36,973 nt of DNA from WOZL01 sp041678645 (GCA_041678645.1 JBAYNT010000003.1:1-36973); one strand, 5' to 3'; counted from the first letter of the stretch, positions 1-9,211 are shown. The notes: a model not told the origin generated them from the letters alone. Numbers and translations: made by a program.

Positions 1-26
1 GACAATTTTTTATCTTCTACATTCAT
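1..26 (-). CDS. Start of a further operon gene (partial)
   Basis: An ATG overlaps the TGA stop of the DegT-type gene in an ATGA arrangement and opens a frame that runs off the left edge. Only about eight codons are visible (M-N-V-E-D-K-K-L), so no function can be given. The tight stop/start overlap matches the coupling used through the rest of this operon, which is the only reason to call it. Confidence 0.35.
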
Positions 27-1261
27 AATAAGTAGGGCTTCATTATATTAATTATCTTCTCTACATCTTTGTCGTTTACATTTACGCCCGTTGGCAGATT
101 TATAATGTGCTCCATTAAATACTCAGCATTAGGACAGCTACCTATCTCATATTTAATTTTATCTAAATCAATACCTCTAGGTATTACAGGAGAATTATAC
201 CAATTACCAGCTATTACTCTGATCTCCTGCAGTCTTGATTTAACTTCAGAGGGATCTCTAACCAAAACAGGATATCGAATAAGGGAGCCACCTAATTCTA
301 ATTCGAGTAATCTAGAGTACTTGTTGATGACTTCTTCCCTATGTTGAGTAAACCTATCTATCTTTTCTAACTGGTTTTTAAGTAAATGTTTCTGTTGAAA
401 GGATAGTCTAGAAACATCCTCATTTGGATTCCCAAAATCCTCTTTACTAGCCTGCTGTTTAATTAAACCAAGAAGTCTAAACAGTAGAATTAAGAATTTC
501 CCTACTGTAAATTTACTAAGTCTTTTACTACTGGCTAAAAACTCAGGAGTATAGTAAGCCTTTTTTATAATATTCCATAGCAGTGGATAGCGTAGATTGT
601 ATTTGATAGCCTCTTCTGACATCTCAGGGACTCCCTGATATATCTTAGTCAATTTCTTCTCAATATTCTCACTGTTGGCAATAGCACATCCACCCTGAGT
701 AGTACTAACAACCTTGTCTTGGCCAAAACTAAAGAAGGACGCATCTCCAAAAGTCCCTAAATATTGATCTTCATGTCTATTATTTAAACAGTGGGCACAG
801 TCTTCAATCAGGTATACTCTCTCATCTTCAGATCTTTCCATATTTAAACTATCAATATAGGTCTTGATTGCTAAGATGTCCGCTGGAATACCAAAGGTGT
901 GTTGGACGATTACAGATCTAGTTTTTTCTGTAAGATTCTTTTTGATAGAGTCTAAAGAAATATTGTATGTATTAGGATCTATATCTGCATAGACAGGCTC
1001 TATTTCCAACCAGAGAAGAGGCACTATTAATGCCATACATGTAAACGACTGAACTATTACCTCATCATCTTTCTTAATTCCTAAAGATTGTAAGATTAGG
1101 TAGAGGGATGCTCGGCCCGTATTAGTAAAGAAGTGTTTTTGAGCAGAAAACCCTGGTAAGGTGATTTTTATATCCTCAATTTCTTTAGCCTTAAGAAGAT
1201 TTCTTGACAATCTAAGATCGTCTTCTTCTATCGTTGGTGTTGAGGATATAAATATTGGCAT
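23..1261 (-). CDS. DegT/DnrJ/EryC1/StrS-family PLP enzyme
   Basis: A 412-residue fold-type I PLP protein of the DegT/StrS aminotransferase family. These enzymes usually transaminate keto-sugars for surface glycans. The family signature is visible: the phosphate-binding stretch NTGRASLY at 47-54, the cofactor aspartate in EDCAH at 153-157, and the Schiff-base lysine K183 in SFGQDK followed by a GG pair. The lysine argues for an active enzyme rather than a PLP-free dehydratase. The C-terminal half (260-400) is the small domain and carries hydrophobic stretches near 228-265. It is the fourth gene of the mutL operon, one base after the stop of the Cys-rich secreted protein, so a role in decorating surface glycans is an inference from that neighbour and the family. 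The exact substrate cannot be read from sequence. Confidence 0.82.
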   Translation of the reverse strand: MPIFISSTPTIEEDDLRLSRNLLKAKEIEDIKITLPGFSAQKHFFTNTGRASLYLILQSLGIKKDDEVIVQSFTCMALIVPLLWLEIEPVYADIDPNTYNISLDSIKKNLTEKTRSVIVQHTFGIPADILAIKTYIDSLNMERSEDERVYLIEDCAHCLNNRHEDQYLGTFGDASFFSFGQDKVVSTTQGGCAIANSENIEKKLTKIYQGVPEMSEEAIKYNLRYPLLWNIIKKAYYTPEFLASSKRLSKFTVGKFLILLFRLLGLIKQQASKEDFGNPNEDVSRLSFQQKHLLKNQLEKIDRFTQHREEVINKYSRLLELELGGSLIRYPVLVRDPSEVKSRLQEIRVIAGNWYNSPVIPRGIDLDKIKYEIGSCPNAEYLMEHIINLPTGVNVNDKDVEKIINIMKPYLL

Positions 1262-1262
1262 A

Positions 1263-3482
1263 TTAATCTATTTTTACAAAAACCCCCTGTGAATCATTTA
1301 ATCTAACAGAATCACCAAATTCTTCTCCAGTAACATCGTAGATGTAGTAGCTGAATTTACCAAGTGACTTGTCCCAAAGACCCACTTGAGTGATATCTAC
1401 CTCATCAAAGGTAAGTACTACAGATTTTGTATTATTGAAAGGATGTAAGGCTTTTGCAGGTACATATTGCCATCCCTTCATTGTATCCCAAGCAAACTCT
1501 GTAAATCTTTTGCCTGAATATCTTAAATCAAAATCAGTAGTTGTGGTAATTAGGTAGGCATTACCCCTAGTTAGTTCAAAATCAGCACCTTTAACTTCTC
1601 CTTGTTCTCTATACATAATTTTGTTCCACTGCCCATCTTTAAAAGTTGCCACTAAAAGGACAGCAGGGTTGTCTAAAAGACTAGATGCTAACAGTGGTGC
1701 TGTAAGGTCACTAGCATTCCAAGCGATGAAGTTATATCCCTTTTCAAGTTTCAAGTTTATATCGACTTGTTCACCATTGGCTTTAAGACAGGTATATTCT
1801 TTATCATATTTTTCTACTACATTTTTACATTTTTCTTTAAACTTCCACTCGTATTCCTGTTCATCTTTACAACAGACTTTCACATCAGGGATCTCACCCT
1901 TTAGGCACTTTTCATATGTTGTATATTCTGCACTCTTTTTTTTACAAACCCTTTCAGGAGTCCATTCGTTTTCAGCGGTATCATTACAACAAACTCCATC
2001 CCACCATTTCTCACAACTGGCTCGGTTGAGATTAGGTAATTCTTTAGAGTATTCTATTTTCCCTCCGTATACTTCTCGACCGACTTTCCATATCTGGTTA
2101 CAGGTTTTATTTGTCGTATTCTCCCAGTCTCCTCTAAATTCGTCTTTCCCTGAAATTTTAAGAGCACAGCATATCCCTCTTTGTGGTACTGGAGTAGGCC
2201 CTGGATCCGGCTCTGGACTTGGACCTGGATTTGGACCTGGCCCTGGGGCTACCCCTTCGTACACCTTTATAGGGTCTGTAGGTCCGCAGTTTACATTCTT
2301 TCCTGAACCTTTTAATCGTGTAGGTAATCCTGCTAATCTAGCATCAAATGTTACTGGATCAAATGATCTAGAAGTCCAGTAGTAGTAGGCCATTACACCA
2401 TTTAGATATGACTTTATAGAATCAGTAGCACATTCTTTACTTCTAACACCATCACGATAGTTATTAGCCCAACAGCAGTAATACTGCTCCTTACTACAGT
2501 TGGACCCACAATTACATGGATCATGACTTAGGCTTAGAAAGAATCCTAGTTGAGCTTGAAAGTTCTTCTTAGGTACACCACAACATTCGACACCGAAGTC
2601 TGCGTACAGTGAGGCTGCAGGATATTCATAGTCACTAGCATTTGATTCGTGTGCCCAGTTAGCTAATGTCCATTGTCCATTTACACCAACTTTTTCCGCT
2701 TCACAGTATGCATCTTGGTAACACCTTACATACTGAGGATTTCCTCCAGGCCCACCATTTAATTTAAGCGCATTCTCAAACGTAGAGGCCTTATCCCTTA
2801 TTGTAGAGGGTACGCCAGGATAATTAATTTCATCACAATTAGCTAATTCCCTAGCATACAGGCTCTTTATGAAAAGCGATGAGAGAGGAGTGCTTTCCTT
2901 TATGAAAGTAGATGCGTATATGTCAACCTGGTAATCATCTCCTATTAAGTTCCTATCTAATGCCCAGCTACCGCTTGAGTCCGTAGGGATAATATATGTG
3001 TCAATATTATTAGTAATCTTTATCCAATCGAAACTAAACGAGCCACCAGATATTGGTTCGGGCACATCTATCTCTTCTTTGATTACCTTTGTAGTAAAAG
3101 TATCTTCAACTAATTTCATCTCTCCATTCCAAATTTCAAAAACATACTTACTTCTTGGATCAAGATCGTCGAGTATAATGTGGTACATATAGCCCTTAGG
3201 ATAGGAGCTGTCCGAATATACATCCTTAGGAAAAATCTCTTTATATAATCCTGTACTATCTGCCTTTTTATAAAGCAGTTTAAAAGCATTACTATCACTG
3301 TAACCCTTCCAAAAGATATCTGCCTGCTGAATTGTAATATTTGCAACTTCTACCTGTTCAATATCAAATGATTTAACTGTGGAAGAGTTAAATGGGGAGA
3401 TAAGTAGGATTGCTGTTATACTAAAGAATAAAGCTATACCTAGAGCAAGAGATAAATATATTTTCTGTTTCCTTTCTTTCAT
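1263..3482 (-). CDS. Large membrane-anchored Cys-rich surface protein
   Basis: A 739-residue exported protein. Residues 9-29 form one hydrophobic anchor or signal segment. Residues about 40-135 look like a fibronectin-III-type beta domain. Residues about 255-375 contain Q-W-T-L-A-N-W-A-H-E-S followed by many Cys pairs and resemble a lysozyme/glycan-hydrolase-type domain, with the Glu of HES a possible catalytic acid; this is a weak call. A Gly/Pro linker at about 409-430 leads to three degenerate repeats with paired cysteines (CC...EW...C...C, 436-570). The last about 165 residues form a beta-rich domain (KGYNFIAWN, GMKGW-like motifs) of a type I associate with CPR surface proteins. The start overlaps the upstream stop as TAATG, so it is translationally coupled to the RsmI-like gene. 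Function is unknown; a cell-surface hydrolase or adhesin is an inference. Confidence 0.75.
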   Translation of the reverse strand: MKERKQKIYLSLALGIALFFSITAILLISPFNSSTVKSFDIEQVEVANITIQQADIFWKGYSDSNAFKLLYKKADSTGLYKEIFPKDVYSDSSYPKGYMYHIILDDLDPRSKYVFEIWNGEMKLVEDTFTTKVIKEEIDVPEPISGGSFSFDWIKITNNIDTYIIPTDSSGSWALDRNLIGDDYQVDIYASTFIKESTPLSSLFIKSLYARELANCDEINYPGVPSTIRDKASTFENALKLNGGPGGNPQYVRCYQDAYCEAEKVGVNGQWTLANWAHESNASDYEYPAASLYADFGVECCGVPKKNFQAQLGFFLSLSHDPCNCGSNCSKEQYYCCWANNYRDGVRSKECATDSIKSYLNGVMAYYYWTSRSFDPVTFDARLAGLPTRLKGSGKNVNCGPTDPIKVYEGVAPGPGPNPGPSPEPDPGPTPVPQRGICCALKISGKDEFRGDWENTTNKTCNQIWKVGREVYGGKIEYSKELPNLNRASCEKWWDGVCCNDTAENEWTPERVCKKKSAEYTTYEKCLKGEIPDVKVCCKDEQEYEWKFKEKCKNVVEKYDKEYTCLKANGEQVDINLKLEKGYNFIAWNASDLTAPLLASSLLDNPAVLLVATFKDGQWNKIMYREQGEVKGADFELTRGNAYLITTTTDFDLRYSGKRFTEFAWDTMKGWQYVPAKALHPFNNTKSVVLTFDEVDITQVGLWDKSLGKFSYYIYDVTGEEFGDSVRLNDSQGVFVKID

Positions 3483-4186
3483 TACTTACCTATTATATAT
3501 ATTATTGGAACTTTTTCTAACACACTCTTTCTTTTCCTCCATTGAGAGATTGGGAATGTGTTAATTTTTTGACCATTACCACCTACCTCTATGCCTAAAC
3601 AGAGATTAATATTCTCAGGAAGCTTTAATATGTCTTCAAATAAGACTTGATTACGATAGGGTGTCTCTATAAATATTTGTGAGATGCCTTTGTTTAAAGC
3701 TCTTTCTGCTAAAGCTCTTAATTCTCTTTGTCTATCAATTGGCTTCCTTGGTAAATACCCATTAAATGTAAACTGTTCTCCATTTAACCCACTAGCCATT
3801 AAAGTAAGGAGTATGGAAGACGGTCCTATCATTGGCACAACTTCTATTTCTAATCTATGGCACATTAGTACTATTTCTTCTCCAGGGTCTGCGATACAGG
3901 GAGTTCCTGCATCTGTCATAAGACCCATATCCTCTCCTTTTAGTATTGGTTGGATAAGCTCCTGTATGTTTTCTACAGAAGAGTGTTCATCAAAGACGTA
4001 CATATCAATAGCTTGTATCGGCACTTTAAGTTTAATAGAGGCTAAAAAGCTTCTTGCAACTTTTGGAGTTTCAACAATAAAAGATTTTAGGCTAGAGAGA
4101 ATTTCAATATCATCATGCACAAGAGTACTGTTAAAGTCGGTCCCACTTATAGGTGTTGGTATTAAGTAAAGCTTCCCTTTTTTCAT
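3482..4186 (-). CDS. rsmI: RsmI-like SAM-dependent rRNA methyltransferase
   Basis: A 234-residue protein of the tetrapyrrole (corrin/porphyrin) methylase superfamily, closest to RsmI, which 2'-O-methylates C1402 of 16S rRNA in the ribosomal decoding centre. Visible motifs are TDAGTP (91-96) and ADPG (99-102), GPSS (121-124), FNGYLPRK (141-148) and ETPYRN (174-179), all in RsmI order. It is about 50 residues shorter than typical RsmI (about 285), because the C-terminal extension is missing. The start overlaps the mutL stop (TAATG) and its own stop overlaps the next start in the same way, so three proteins are translated from one coupled message. A shorter RsmI paralogue with another target cannot be excluded. 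Confidence 0.8.
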   Translation of the reverse strand: MKKGKLYLIPTPISGTDFNSTLVHDDIEILSSLKSFIVETPKVARSFLASIKLKVPIQAIDMYVFDEHSSVENIQELIQPILKGEDMGLMTDAGTPCIADPGEEIVLMCHRLEIEVVPMIGPSSILLTLMASGLNGEQFTFNGYLPRKPIDRQRELRALAERALNKGISQIFIETPYRNQVLFEDILKLPENINLCLGIEVGGNGQKINTFPISQWRKRKSVLEKVPIIYIIGK

Positions 4187-5982
4187 TAATATGTCCTATC
4201 AAATTTACTATCTATTTCTTCTATACTCATCTTCCAAACTATTGGCCTGCCGTGTGGACAGGAGTATGGATTATCACAATCTAGTAGATTGTAATATAGA
4301 TCCTTCATTAAAGGAATATCTAAACTCTGTCCTGCTCTAATACTTGTATGACAAGCCATTGTAGCTACAATGTCCTTCTTTAACCTATCAAGGTTGCTCT
4401 TTACCTCTTCCGTCTCTAGCTCTAGAACCTCTTGGATTAAAAGCTCTATGTCTGCTTTCACAAATTCTACTGGTACAGACATAAGAGATATACTACCTTT
4501 CTTTATTTCTAATTTAAAACCTAAGTTTTTAAACATCTCAACATATTCTTTAAGAAACTCTGCTCCTGCATCATCAACAGCTATTTCTTGGGGAACCAAT
4601 AGGTTCTGTGTGTCACTATTTTCTATCTCTATCGATTTTGATAGTTTCTCAAATGTAATTCTCTCAGCTGCTGCATGTTGATCGATAACCCAGACGATAT
4701 TTTCAAATTCTACTATAATATATTTATTAAATATCTGATGAAAAGAGATAACCTCTCCTTGGTCTTCTTTCCTTTCACCAATCCTCTCAAAAAAGGATGG
4801 TTGATTTAACCCCTCTAATGCTGCTTTGCTAAAATTAAGACTATCCCTTATAGAGCCCCCTTTATAGAAATTGATATCTTTACTTTCATGCCCGCTATTA
4901 GAAGAGCTTTTAACATACTCTGTATTTACGCCCTCAAAGCTCTCTTTTCCTGGGATGTTTTTGTAACTAACTAATTTCTCTATACTCTTCTGGACAGCCT
5001 GTTCGATGGCCGAATAAACTCGATATGGGTTTAGAAACCTTACCTCTTCTTTTCGTGGGTGGACATTTACATCTACTAAGTCTGGTTTGATATCAATACT
5101 AAGTATAAAGGGGACCTTCTGGCCGTGAGGTATATACCTATCATATGCCTGTATCACCCCTCTTGCCACTCCGTTGTCCCATACACTCCTTCCGTTAACA
5201 AAGATACTTTGGTACTTAGTTCTACTCACATGATCACTTGGATGACCAACCAATCCTGATATTTTCATCCCATTCCCTTCAAAAAATACCGTCTCCATTC
5301 TTTCAACAAAATCTTGATTGATAACTTGGACAACCCTCTGTTTATCAATCTTACCAGCCTTACTATCTGTAGCAACTAGGTCTATTACCTTTTTATCCTC
5401 TTTATATAGCTCCCAATGGATATTAGGAAAAATCAAGAAATATGGAGTAATTGTATTTAATATATTTCTATACTCGGTTTGCCCTGTTTTTAAATATTTT
5501 TTACGAACAGGTATTTTACCAAAAATATTTTCTACCCTAACAACGGTCCCACTCTCCCTAGCAGATTTTTTAATATCAAAATCTGAAGAGGAGCTAAATG
5601 TAATCTCATTTGCTATATCCTCCGTCTTAAATTTGGATACCATTTTTACATCTGAAACTGCCACTATAGTTGAGAGAGCTTCTCCTCTAAAGCCCATGCT
5701 CATCAATGTGTTAAGGTCTTCCATACTCTCTAACTTGGATGTTGTATGGGCAACAAATACATCAGACAGATTCTCTTTTGGTATTCCTACTCCATTATCC
5801 GAGACCTCTATTAGAGACATTCCCCCATCTCTTATCTTAATACTTATCTTGGAAGCCTTAGCATCTATGCTGTTATCAATTAACTCCTTAACTACAGAGG
5901 CTGGCCTTTCAATTACCTCTCCTGCCGCTATTTGATTAATTACCCCAGTAGGAAGCTTATGTAATTTAAATTTATTATTCAT
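4186..5982 (-). CDS. mutL: DNA mismatch repair protein MutL
   Basis: A 598-residue MutL of normal length. The N-terminal GHKL ATPase has AAGEVIERPASVVKELIDN around residues 19-37, DNGVGI at 62-67 and GFRGEAL near 98. The C-terminal dimerisation/endonuclease domain has DQHAAAERITFE near residue 434, which fits the DQHA(X)2E(X)4E metal motif, plus ACHTSIRAGQ and CPHGRP near the end. It should therefore be a nicking-type MutL, as in organisms without MutH. No mutS is present in this window. It heads a minus-strand operon and is divergent from uvrB. A TAAAAT -10 box six bases before the ATG predicts a leaderless mRNA. Confidence 0.97.
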   Translation of the reverse strand: MNNKFKLHKLPTGVINQIAAGEVIERPASVVKELIDNSIDAKASKISIKIRDGGMSLIEVSDNGVGIPKENLSDVFVAHTTSKLESMEDLNTLMSMGFRGEALSTIVAVSDVKMVSKFKTEDIANEITFSSSSDFDIKKSARESGTVVRVENIFGKIPVRKKYLKTGQTEYRNILNTITPYFLIFPNIHWELYKEDKKVIDLVATDSKAGKIDKQRVVQVINQDFVERMETVFFEGNGMKISGLVGHPSDHVSRTKYQSIFVNGRSVWDNGVARGVIQAYDRYIPHGQKVPFILSIDIKPDLVDVNVHPRKEEVRFLNPYRVYSAIEQAVQKSIEKLVSYKNIPGKESFEGVNTEYVKSSSNSGHESKDINFYKGGSIRDSLNFSKAALEGLNQPSFFERIGERKEDQGEVISFHQIFNKYIIVEFENIVWVIDQHAAAERITFEKLSKSIEIENSDTQNLLVPQEIAVDDAGAEFLKEYVEMFKNLGFKLEIKKGSISLMSVPVEFVKADIELLIQEVLELETEEVKSNLDRLKKDIVATMACHTSIRAGQSLDIPLMKDLYYNLLDCDNPYSCPHGRPIVWKMSIEEIDSKFDRTY

Positions 5983-5988
5983 CTCTAC

Positions 5989-5994
5989 ATTTTA
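5989..5994 (-). promoter_or_regulatory. -10 box of mutL (leaderless)
   Basis: On the minus strand TGATAAAAT (extended -10, TGn plus TAAAAT) is followed by six bases and the mutL ATG. Transcription would start at or within a base or two of the start codon. Confidence 0.6.
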
Positions 5995-6019
5995 TCACAA
6001 TGAAATGTTAAGTATATGA

Positions 6020-6025
6020 TAAAAT
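6020..6025 (+). promoter_or_regulatory. -10 box of uvrB (leaderless)
   Basis: TAAAAT followed by five bases and the ATG at 6031; an overlapping TATGAT lies at 6015-6020. The position of the box just after the earlier ATG (6016) is the reason for preferring 6031 as the uvrB start. Confidence 0.5.
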
Positions 6026-6030
6026 TAGCA

Positions 6031-8004
6031 ATGCTTAAAAAAGATTTTATATTACAATCTAAATATGAGCCTTCAGAAGATCAAAAAGCTGTTATAAAAC
6101 AGCTTGAAGAAAATATAGTTAGTGATAAAGAAAAACAAACTTTACTAGGTGTAACAGGCTCAGGTAAAACGTTTGTTATGGCCAACCTAATTGAGAGATA
6201 TAACAAACCAACATTAATTCTGTCCCACAACAAGACATTAGCAGCACAGCTCTACGAAGAGTTTACTGAGTTTTTCCCAGACAACGCTGTAAAATACTTT
6301 GTCTCTTACTACGATTACTACCAACCTGAGTCATATCTTCCAGCAAAAGATCTATATATCGAGAAAGAATCACAAGTGAATAAAGAGATTGAAGCTATGA
6401 GATCTAGTGCTATGAATTCTGTACTTAATCGTACTGATACAATCATAGTTGCTTCTGTGTCTTGCATATACAACATAGGTAATCCAGATAACTATCAAAA
6501 TAAAGCAATGTATTTAAGACGAGGAGTAGAGTTAGATCTAAGTTCGCTATCTAGAGAGCTAGCCTTTATGCAGTATGAAAGAAATACATATGATCTAGAA
6601 AGAGGGCAGTTTAGAATATCAGGAGATACAGTCGAGATATATCTACCATATGATGAATTTCCTGTTAGAATTGAATTCTGGGGGAATGAAATAGATACAA
6701 TATCTAAGATCCATCCAATTACAAGACAGAAAATTGAGGAACTCTCAGAATTAGATATATTCCCCGCTACTCCACTGGTCTATGAAAGAGACACCTTACT
6801 TAACGCTATAGTCCAAATCAAAAAGGACTTGAAAAAAAGAGTAGATTTCCTTAACAATATTGGGAAGATTGTTGAAGCTCAAAGGTTAGAGCAGAAAACC
6901 ATGTATGACATAGAGATGATGAGCTCTGTAGGCTACTGCAAGAGTATGGAGAATTACTCAATATATTTTGATGGTAGAAGACCAGGAGAAGCGCCTTTTA
7001 CTCTCCTAGACTACTTCCCAGATGATTACCTTCTGATAGTTGATGAGAGCCATATAACTCTACCTCAAGTAAGAGGAATGTATAACGGAGATAGGGCAAG
7101 AAAGACTAACTTAATCGAATACGGTTTTAGATTACCAACTGCATATGATAATAGACCTTTGAATTTTAAAGAGTTTAGAAAAAAACAGGGTAAAACTATA
7201 TATACCTCCGCTACTCCAGATCAATGGGAAATTGTGGATAGTAATAATACTGTAGTCGAACTACTTACAAGACCAACGGGCCTACTTGATCCAGAAATTA
7301 CTGTTCGGGAAAGCGAGGGCCAGATAGATGATGTAATTTCAGAAATTAGGGCAAATGTAGAGAGGAAACAGAGAGTTCTAGTCACTACCCTAACAAAAAA
7401 AATGGCAGAAGACCTTACAGAGTATCTGAAGGATTTAGATATTAAGGTACAGTATTTACACTCTGATGTTGATACAATTGAAAGGGTCGAAATATTAAGA
7501 GATTTAAGACTTGGTAAATATGACGTGATTGTAGGTATCAACCTTTTAAGAGAGGGAATTGATCTGCCAGAGGTTTCTCTTGTGATAATTTTGGATGCAG
7601 ATAAGGAAGGGTTCCTTAGGTCCAAAACAAGCTTGGTACAAACCATTGGTCGTGCAGCAAGGCATGTAGAGGGTCGCGTGATTATGTATGCAGATAAAAT
7701 TACAGATAGTATGAAGTTTGCAATCGAAGAAACAGATAGGAGAAGAGAGTATCAACTGGAATATAATAAGAAGCATAATATTACACCAAAGAGTATTGAG
7801 AAGGAAATAAGAGAATCTCTATCGAAAAAGGAAGATGAGAGAGATTTAACTACAGATATTGATATCGAAAAACTAGATAGTAAGCAGAAGAATTTGTTAA
7901 TTAGAGATTTGGAAAGTAAGATGTTATTAGCAGCTGAGAACCTGCAGTTTGAGAAAGCAGCAAATCTAAGAGATGAGATTAAAGAGATTAAATTAAGTAT
8001 ATAA
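6031..8004 (+). CDS. uvrB: Excinuclease ABC subunit B
   Basis: UvrB (657 residues from 6031), the damage-verifying helicase of nucleotide excision repair that takes DNA from UvrA and recruits UvrC. Visible elements: Walker A GVTGSGKT, the beta-hairpin YYDYYQPESYLP that inserts between strands, DESH motif II (VDESHITLPQ), the helicase motif VI region IGRAARH, and a C-terminal UVR motif (LQFEKAANLRDEIKEIK) for UvrC contact. An ATG at 6016 adds five residues (M-I-K-L-A), but it lies at the probable -10 element; known UvrB proteins begin close to the second Met. The gene is divergent from mutL with fewer than 50 bases between them, and uvrC lies 1.2 kb downstream on the other strand. Confidence 0.97.
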   Translation: MLKKDFILQSKYEPSEDQKAVIKQLEENIVSDKEKQTLLGVTGSGKTFVMANLIERYNKPTLILSHNKTLAAQLYEEFTEFFPDNAVKYFVSYYDYYQPESYLPAKDLYIEKESQVNKEIEAMRSSAMNSVLNRTDTIIVASVSCIYNIGNPDNYQNKAMYLRRGVELDLSSLSRELAFMQYERNTYDLERGQFRISGDTVEIYLPYDEFPVRIEFWGNEIDTISKIHPITRQKIEELSELDIFPATPLVYERDTLLNAIVQIKKDLKKRVDFLNNIGKIVEAQRLEQKTMYDIEMMSSVGYCKSMENYSIYFDGRRPGEAPFTLLDYFPDDYLLIVDESHITLPQVRGMYNGDRARKTNLIEYGFRLPTAYDNRPLNFKEFRKKQGKTIYTSATPDQWEIVDSNNTVVELLTRPTGLLDPEITVRESEGQIDDVISEIRANVERKQRVLVTTLTKKMAEDLTEYLKDLDIKVQYLHSDVDTIERVEILRDLRLGKYDVIVGINLLREGIDLPEVSLVIILDADKEGFLRSKTSLVQTIGRAARHVEGRVIMYADKITDSMKFAIEETDRRREYQLEYNKKHNITPKSIEKEIRESLSKKEDERDLTTDIDIEKLDSKQKNLLIRDLESKMLLAAENLQFEKAANLRDEIKEIKLSI

Positions 8005-8011
8005 CCCAATA

Positions 8012-8085
8012 TGGTTGCGGGACATGGACTCGAACCATGATTGACGGCTTCAAAGGCCGGTGTCCTACCATTAGACTATCCCGCA
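8012..8085 (-). tRNA. tRNA-Gln (TTG)
   Basis: A complete cloverleaf on the minus strand: acceptor TGCGGGA/TCCCGCA, anticodon loop CTTTGAA giving anticodon TTG, T-arm CATGG-TTCGAGT-CCATG, discriminator A at 8015 and an encoded CCA at 8012-8014. The top anticodon-stem pair is a C/T mismatch. The first acceptor pair is U1-A72, known to mark tRNA-Gln for the Glu-tRNA amidotransferase; gatA lies in this window. It sits between uvrB and the start of the following plus-strand gene. Confidence 0.93.
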
Positions 8086-8096
8086 CTGAACAAATT

Positions 8097-8102
8097 ATTA
8101 TA
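8097..8102 (-). promoter_or_regulatory. -10 box of tRNA-Gln
   Basis: TATAAT on the minus strand, ending 11 bases upstream of the mature tRNA 5' end. No convincing -35 box was seen in the T-rich sequence upstream. Confidence 0.5.
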
Positions 8103-8152
8103 CTACAAATACATATATTGAAAAAACTTTACTAAACAAGTACTCTTTATGT

Positions 8153-9211
8153 ATGAGAAAGAGAAGGAAGAAAGAGAAAAAGAGTAGCGATAAAAAAGTC
8201 TTATTCAAACATAATGATAAAGACCTTAAAAAAATAAGAAGGAAGAGGAAAACACAATCTCTGAAGCAGAATTTCTCCATTAGAAAAATATCTATGTGGG
8301 TTTTTCTTCTTGCCATATTTATAGCCCTACTCTCTCTTACCTCTAAAATATTTAATAGAGGCAGCAATGAGATAGTACAGGAAACAGAAACTGTGATTGG
8401 ACTTGATGACATACCTACTTATCCCAACAGCACCTTCCTCTTTATTGATGATCTTGAGAACCAGAGTGTAAAGGACATGTTAGCAGGAGGACAGAGTGCA
8501 TACTATATGAATAGCAAAAGTAATTTTAAGGATGTAAAAACTTTTTACGCAAATGAACTAATCAGTAGAGGATGGAATTTAGTATTAAATGTTGAAATAG
8601 GGGCTGAGGATAAAAGATATGGGCAGTATTGGGTAAAAGAAGATAAAGGATTGAGAATATATTCTAGATATAATGACATATGGTATGAGACAATTACCCC
8701 AGAAGAAGCGAAGAATGGCTTGAGCAATAGAGTAAGTGAAGAAATAGAAATAGATATGTTGCTTGCAGGAAGCGATTATCAAGACCTGTTGCCCGATTAT
8801 CCTTGGCAGATTAAGATACCAAAAGATTACTTAATTAGTTATGAAGTGTCAGAATTTGAGGATTTCAGGGCAGTAAATTTCCAAAGGATATCAACTGGTC
8901 AGTTTATAACCATTTATCCCGTCGGATATTGGGGTTCTAAAGCATTGGATTATCAATTAGATGATTACACAAAGATTTTAAGTCAAGGTACTGAGGATTG
9001 GGACGTAGTAAATACAACGGTAACCTCTTGGAGGGGGAACTCTTCACTCAAAGGCACTATCGCGGCGTCTGGTAATCAGAAGGAGGTTTTAATATTAAAA
9101 AATGAAAGGAACAAAGTAACATACATATTAAACACAGCAGATAGCTCTGATCCCCTCTACGATTACATTATCGGAAATATTAAATATCTCGGTCAAGAAG
9201 ATAATTCTTAA
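8153..9211 (+). CDS. Membrane-anchored protein of unknown function
   Basis: A 352-residue protein with a very basic N-terminus (about 20 Lys/Arg in the first 45 residues) and one hydrophobic segment at 47-65, which predicts an inside-N, outside-C signal anchor. The extracytoplasmic part shows two alpha/beta units: about 90-175 (with FYANELISRGWNLV) and about 200-345. The second resembles the general pattern of small PsbP/Mog1-like or lipoprotein domains, but I cannot assign a family. The 3' end overlaps the convergent uvrC by 32 bases. Nothing visible ties it to excision repair. Another ATG lies two codons upstream in a different frame, so the start at 8153 is only moderately supported. Confidence 0.7.
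   Translation: MRKRRKKEKKSSDKKVLFKHNDKDLKKIRRKRKTQSLKQNFSIRKISMWVFLLAIFIALLSLTSKIFNRGSNEIVQETETVIGLDDIPTYPNSTFLFIDDLENQSVKDMLAGGQSAYYMNSKSNFKDVKTFYANELISRGWNLVLNVEIGAEDKRYGQYWVKEDKGLRIYSRYNDIWYETITPEEAKNGLSNRVSEEIEIDMLLAGSDYQDLLPDYPWQIKIPKDYLISYEVSEFEDFRAVNFQRISTGQFITIYPVGYWGSKALDYQLDDYTKILSQGTEDWDVVNTTVTSWRGNSSLKGTIAASGNQKEVLILKNERNKVTYILNTADSSDPLYDYIIGNIKYLGQEDNS

Noticed and set aside
1621..2382. Long plus-strand open frame of 253 codons opposite the Cys-rich gene
   Set aside because: It has no family motif and lies wholly antisense to a well-supported gene; its Gly/Pro run is the reverse of the Pro linker.
5318..5935. Plus-strand open frame of 205 codons opposite mutL
   Set aside because: Antisense to conserved MutL ATPase motifs; Ser/Leu-rich composition of a shadow frame.
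8098..8412. Minus-strand open frame opposite the N-terminus of the anchored protein
   Set aside because: Phe/Leu-rich product is the reverse of a Lys-rich stretch; no start signal.
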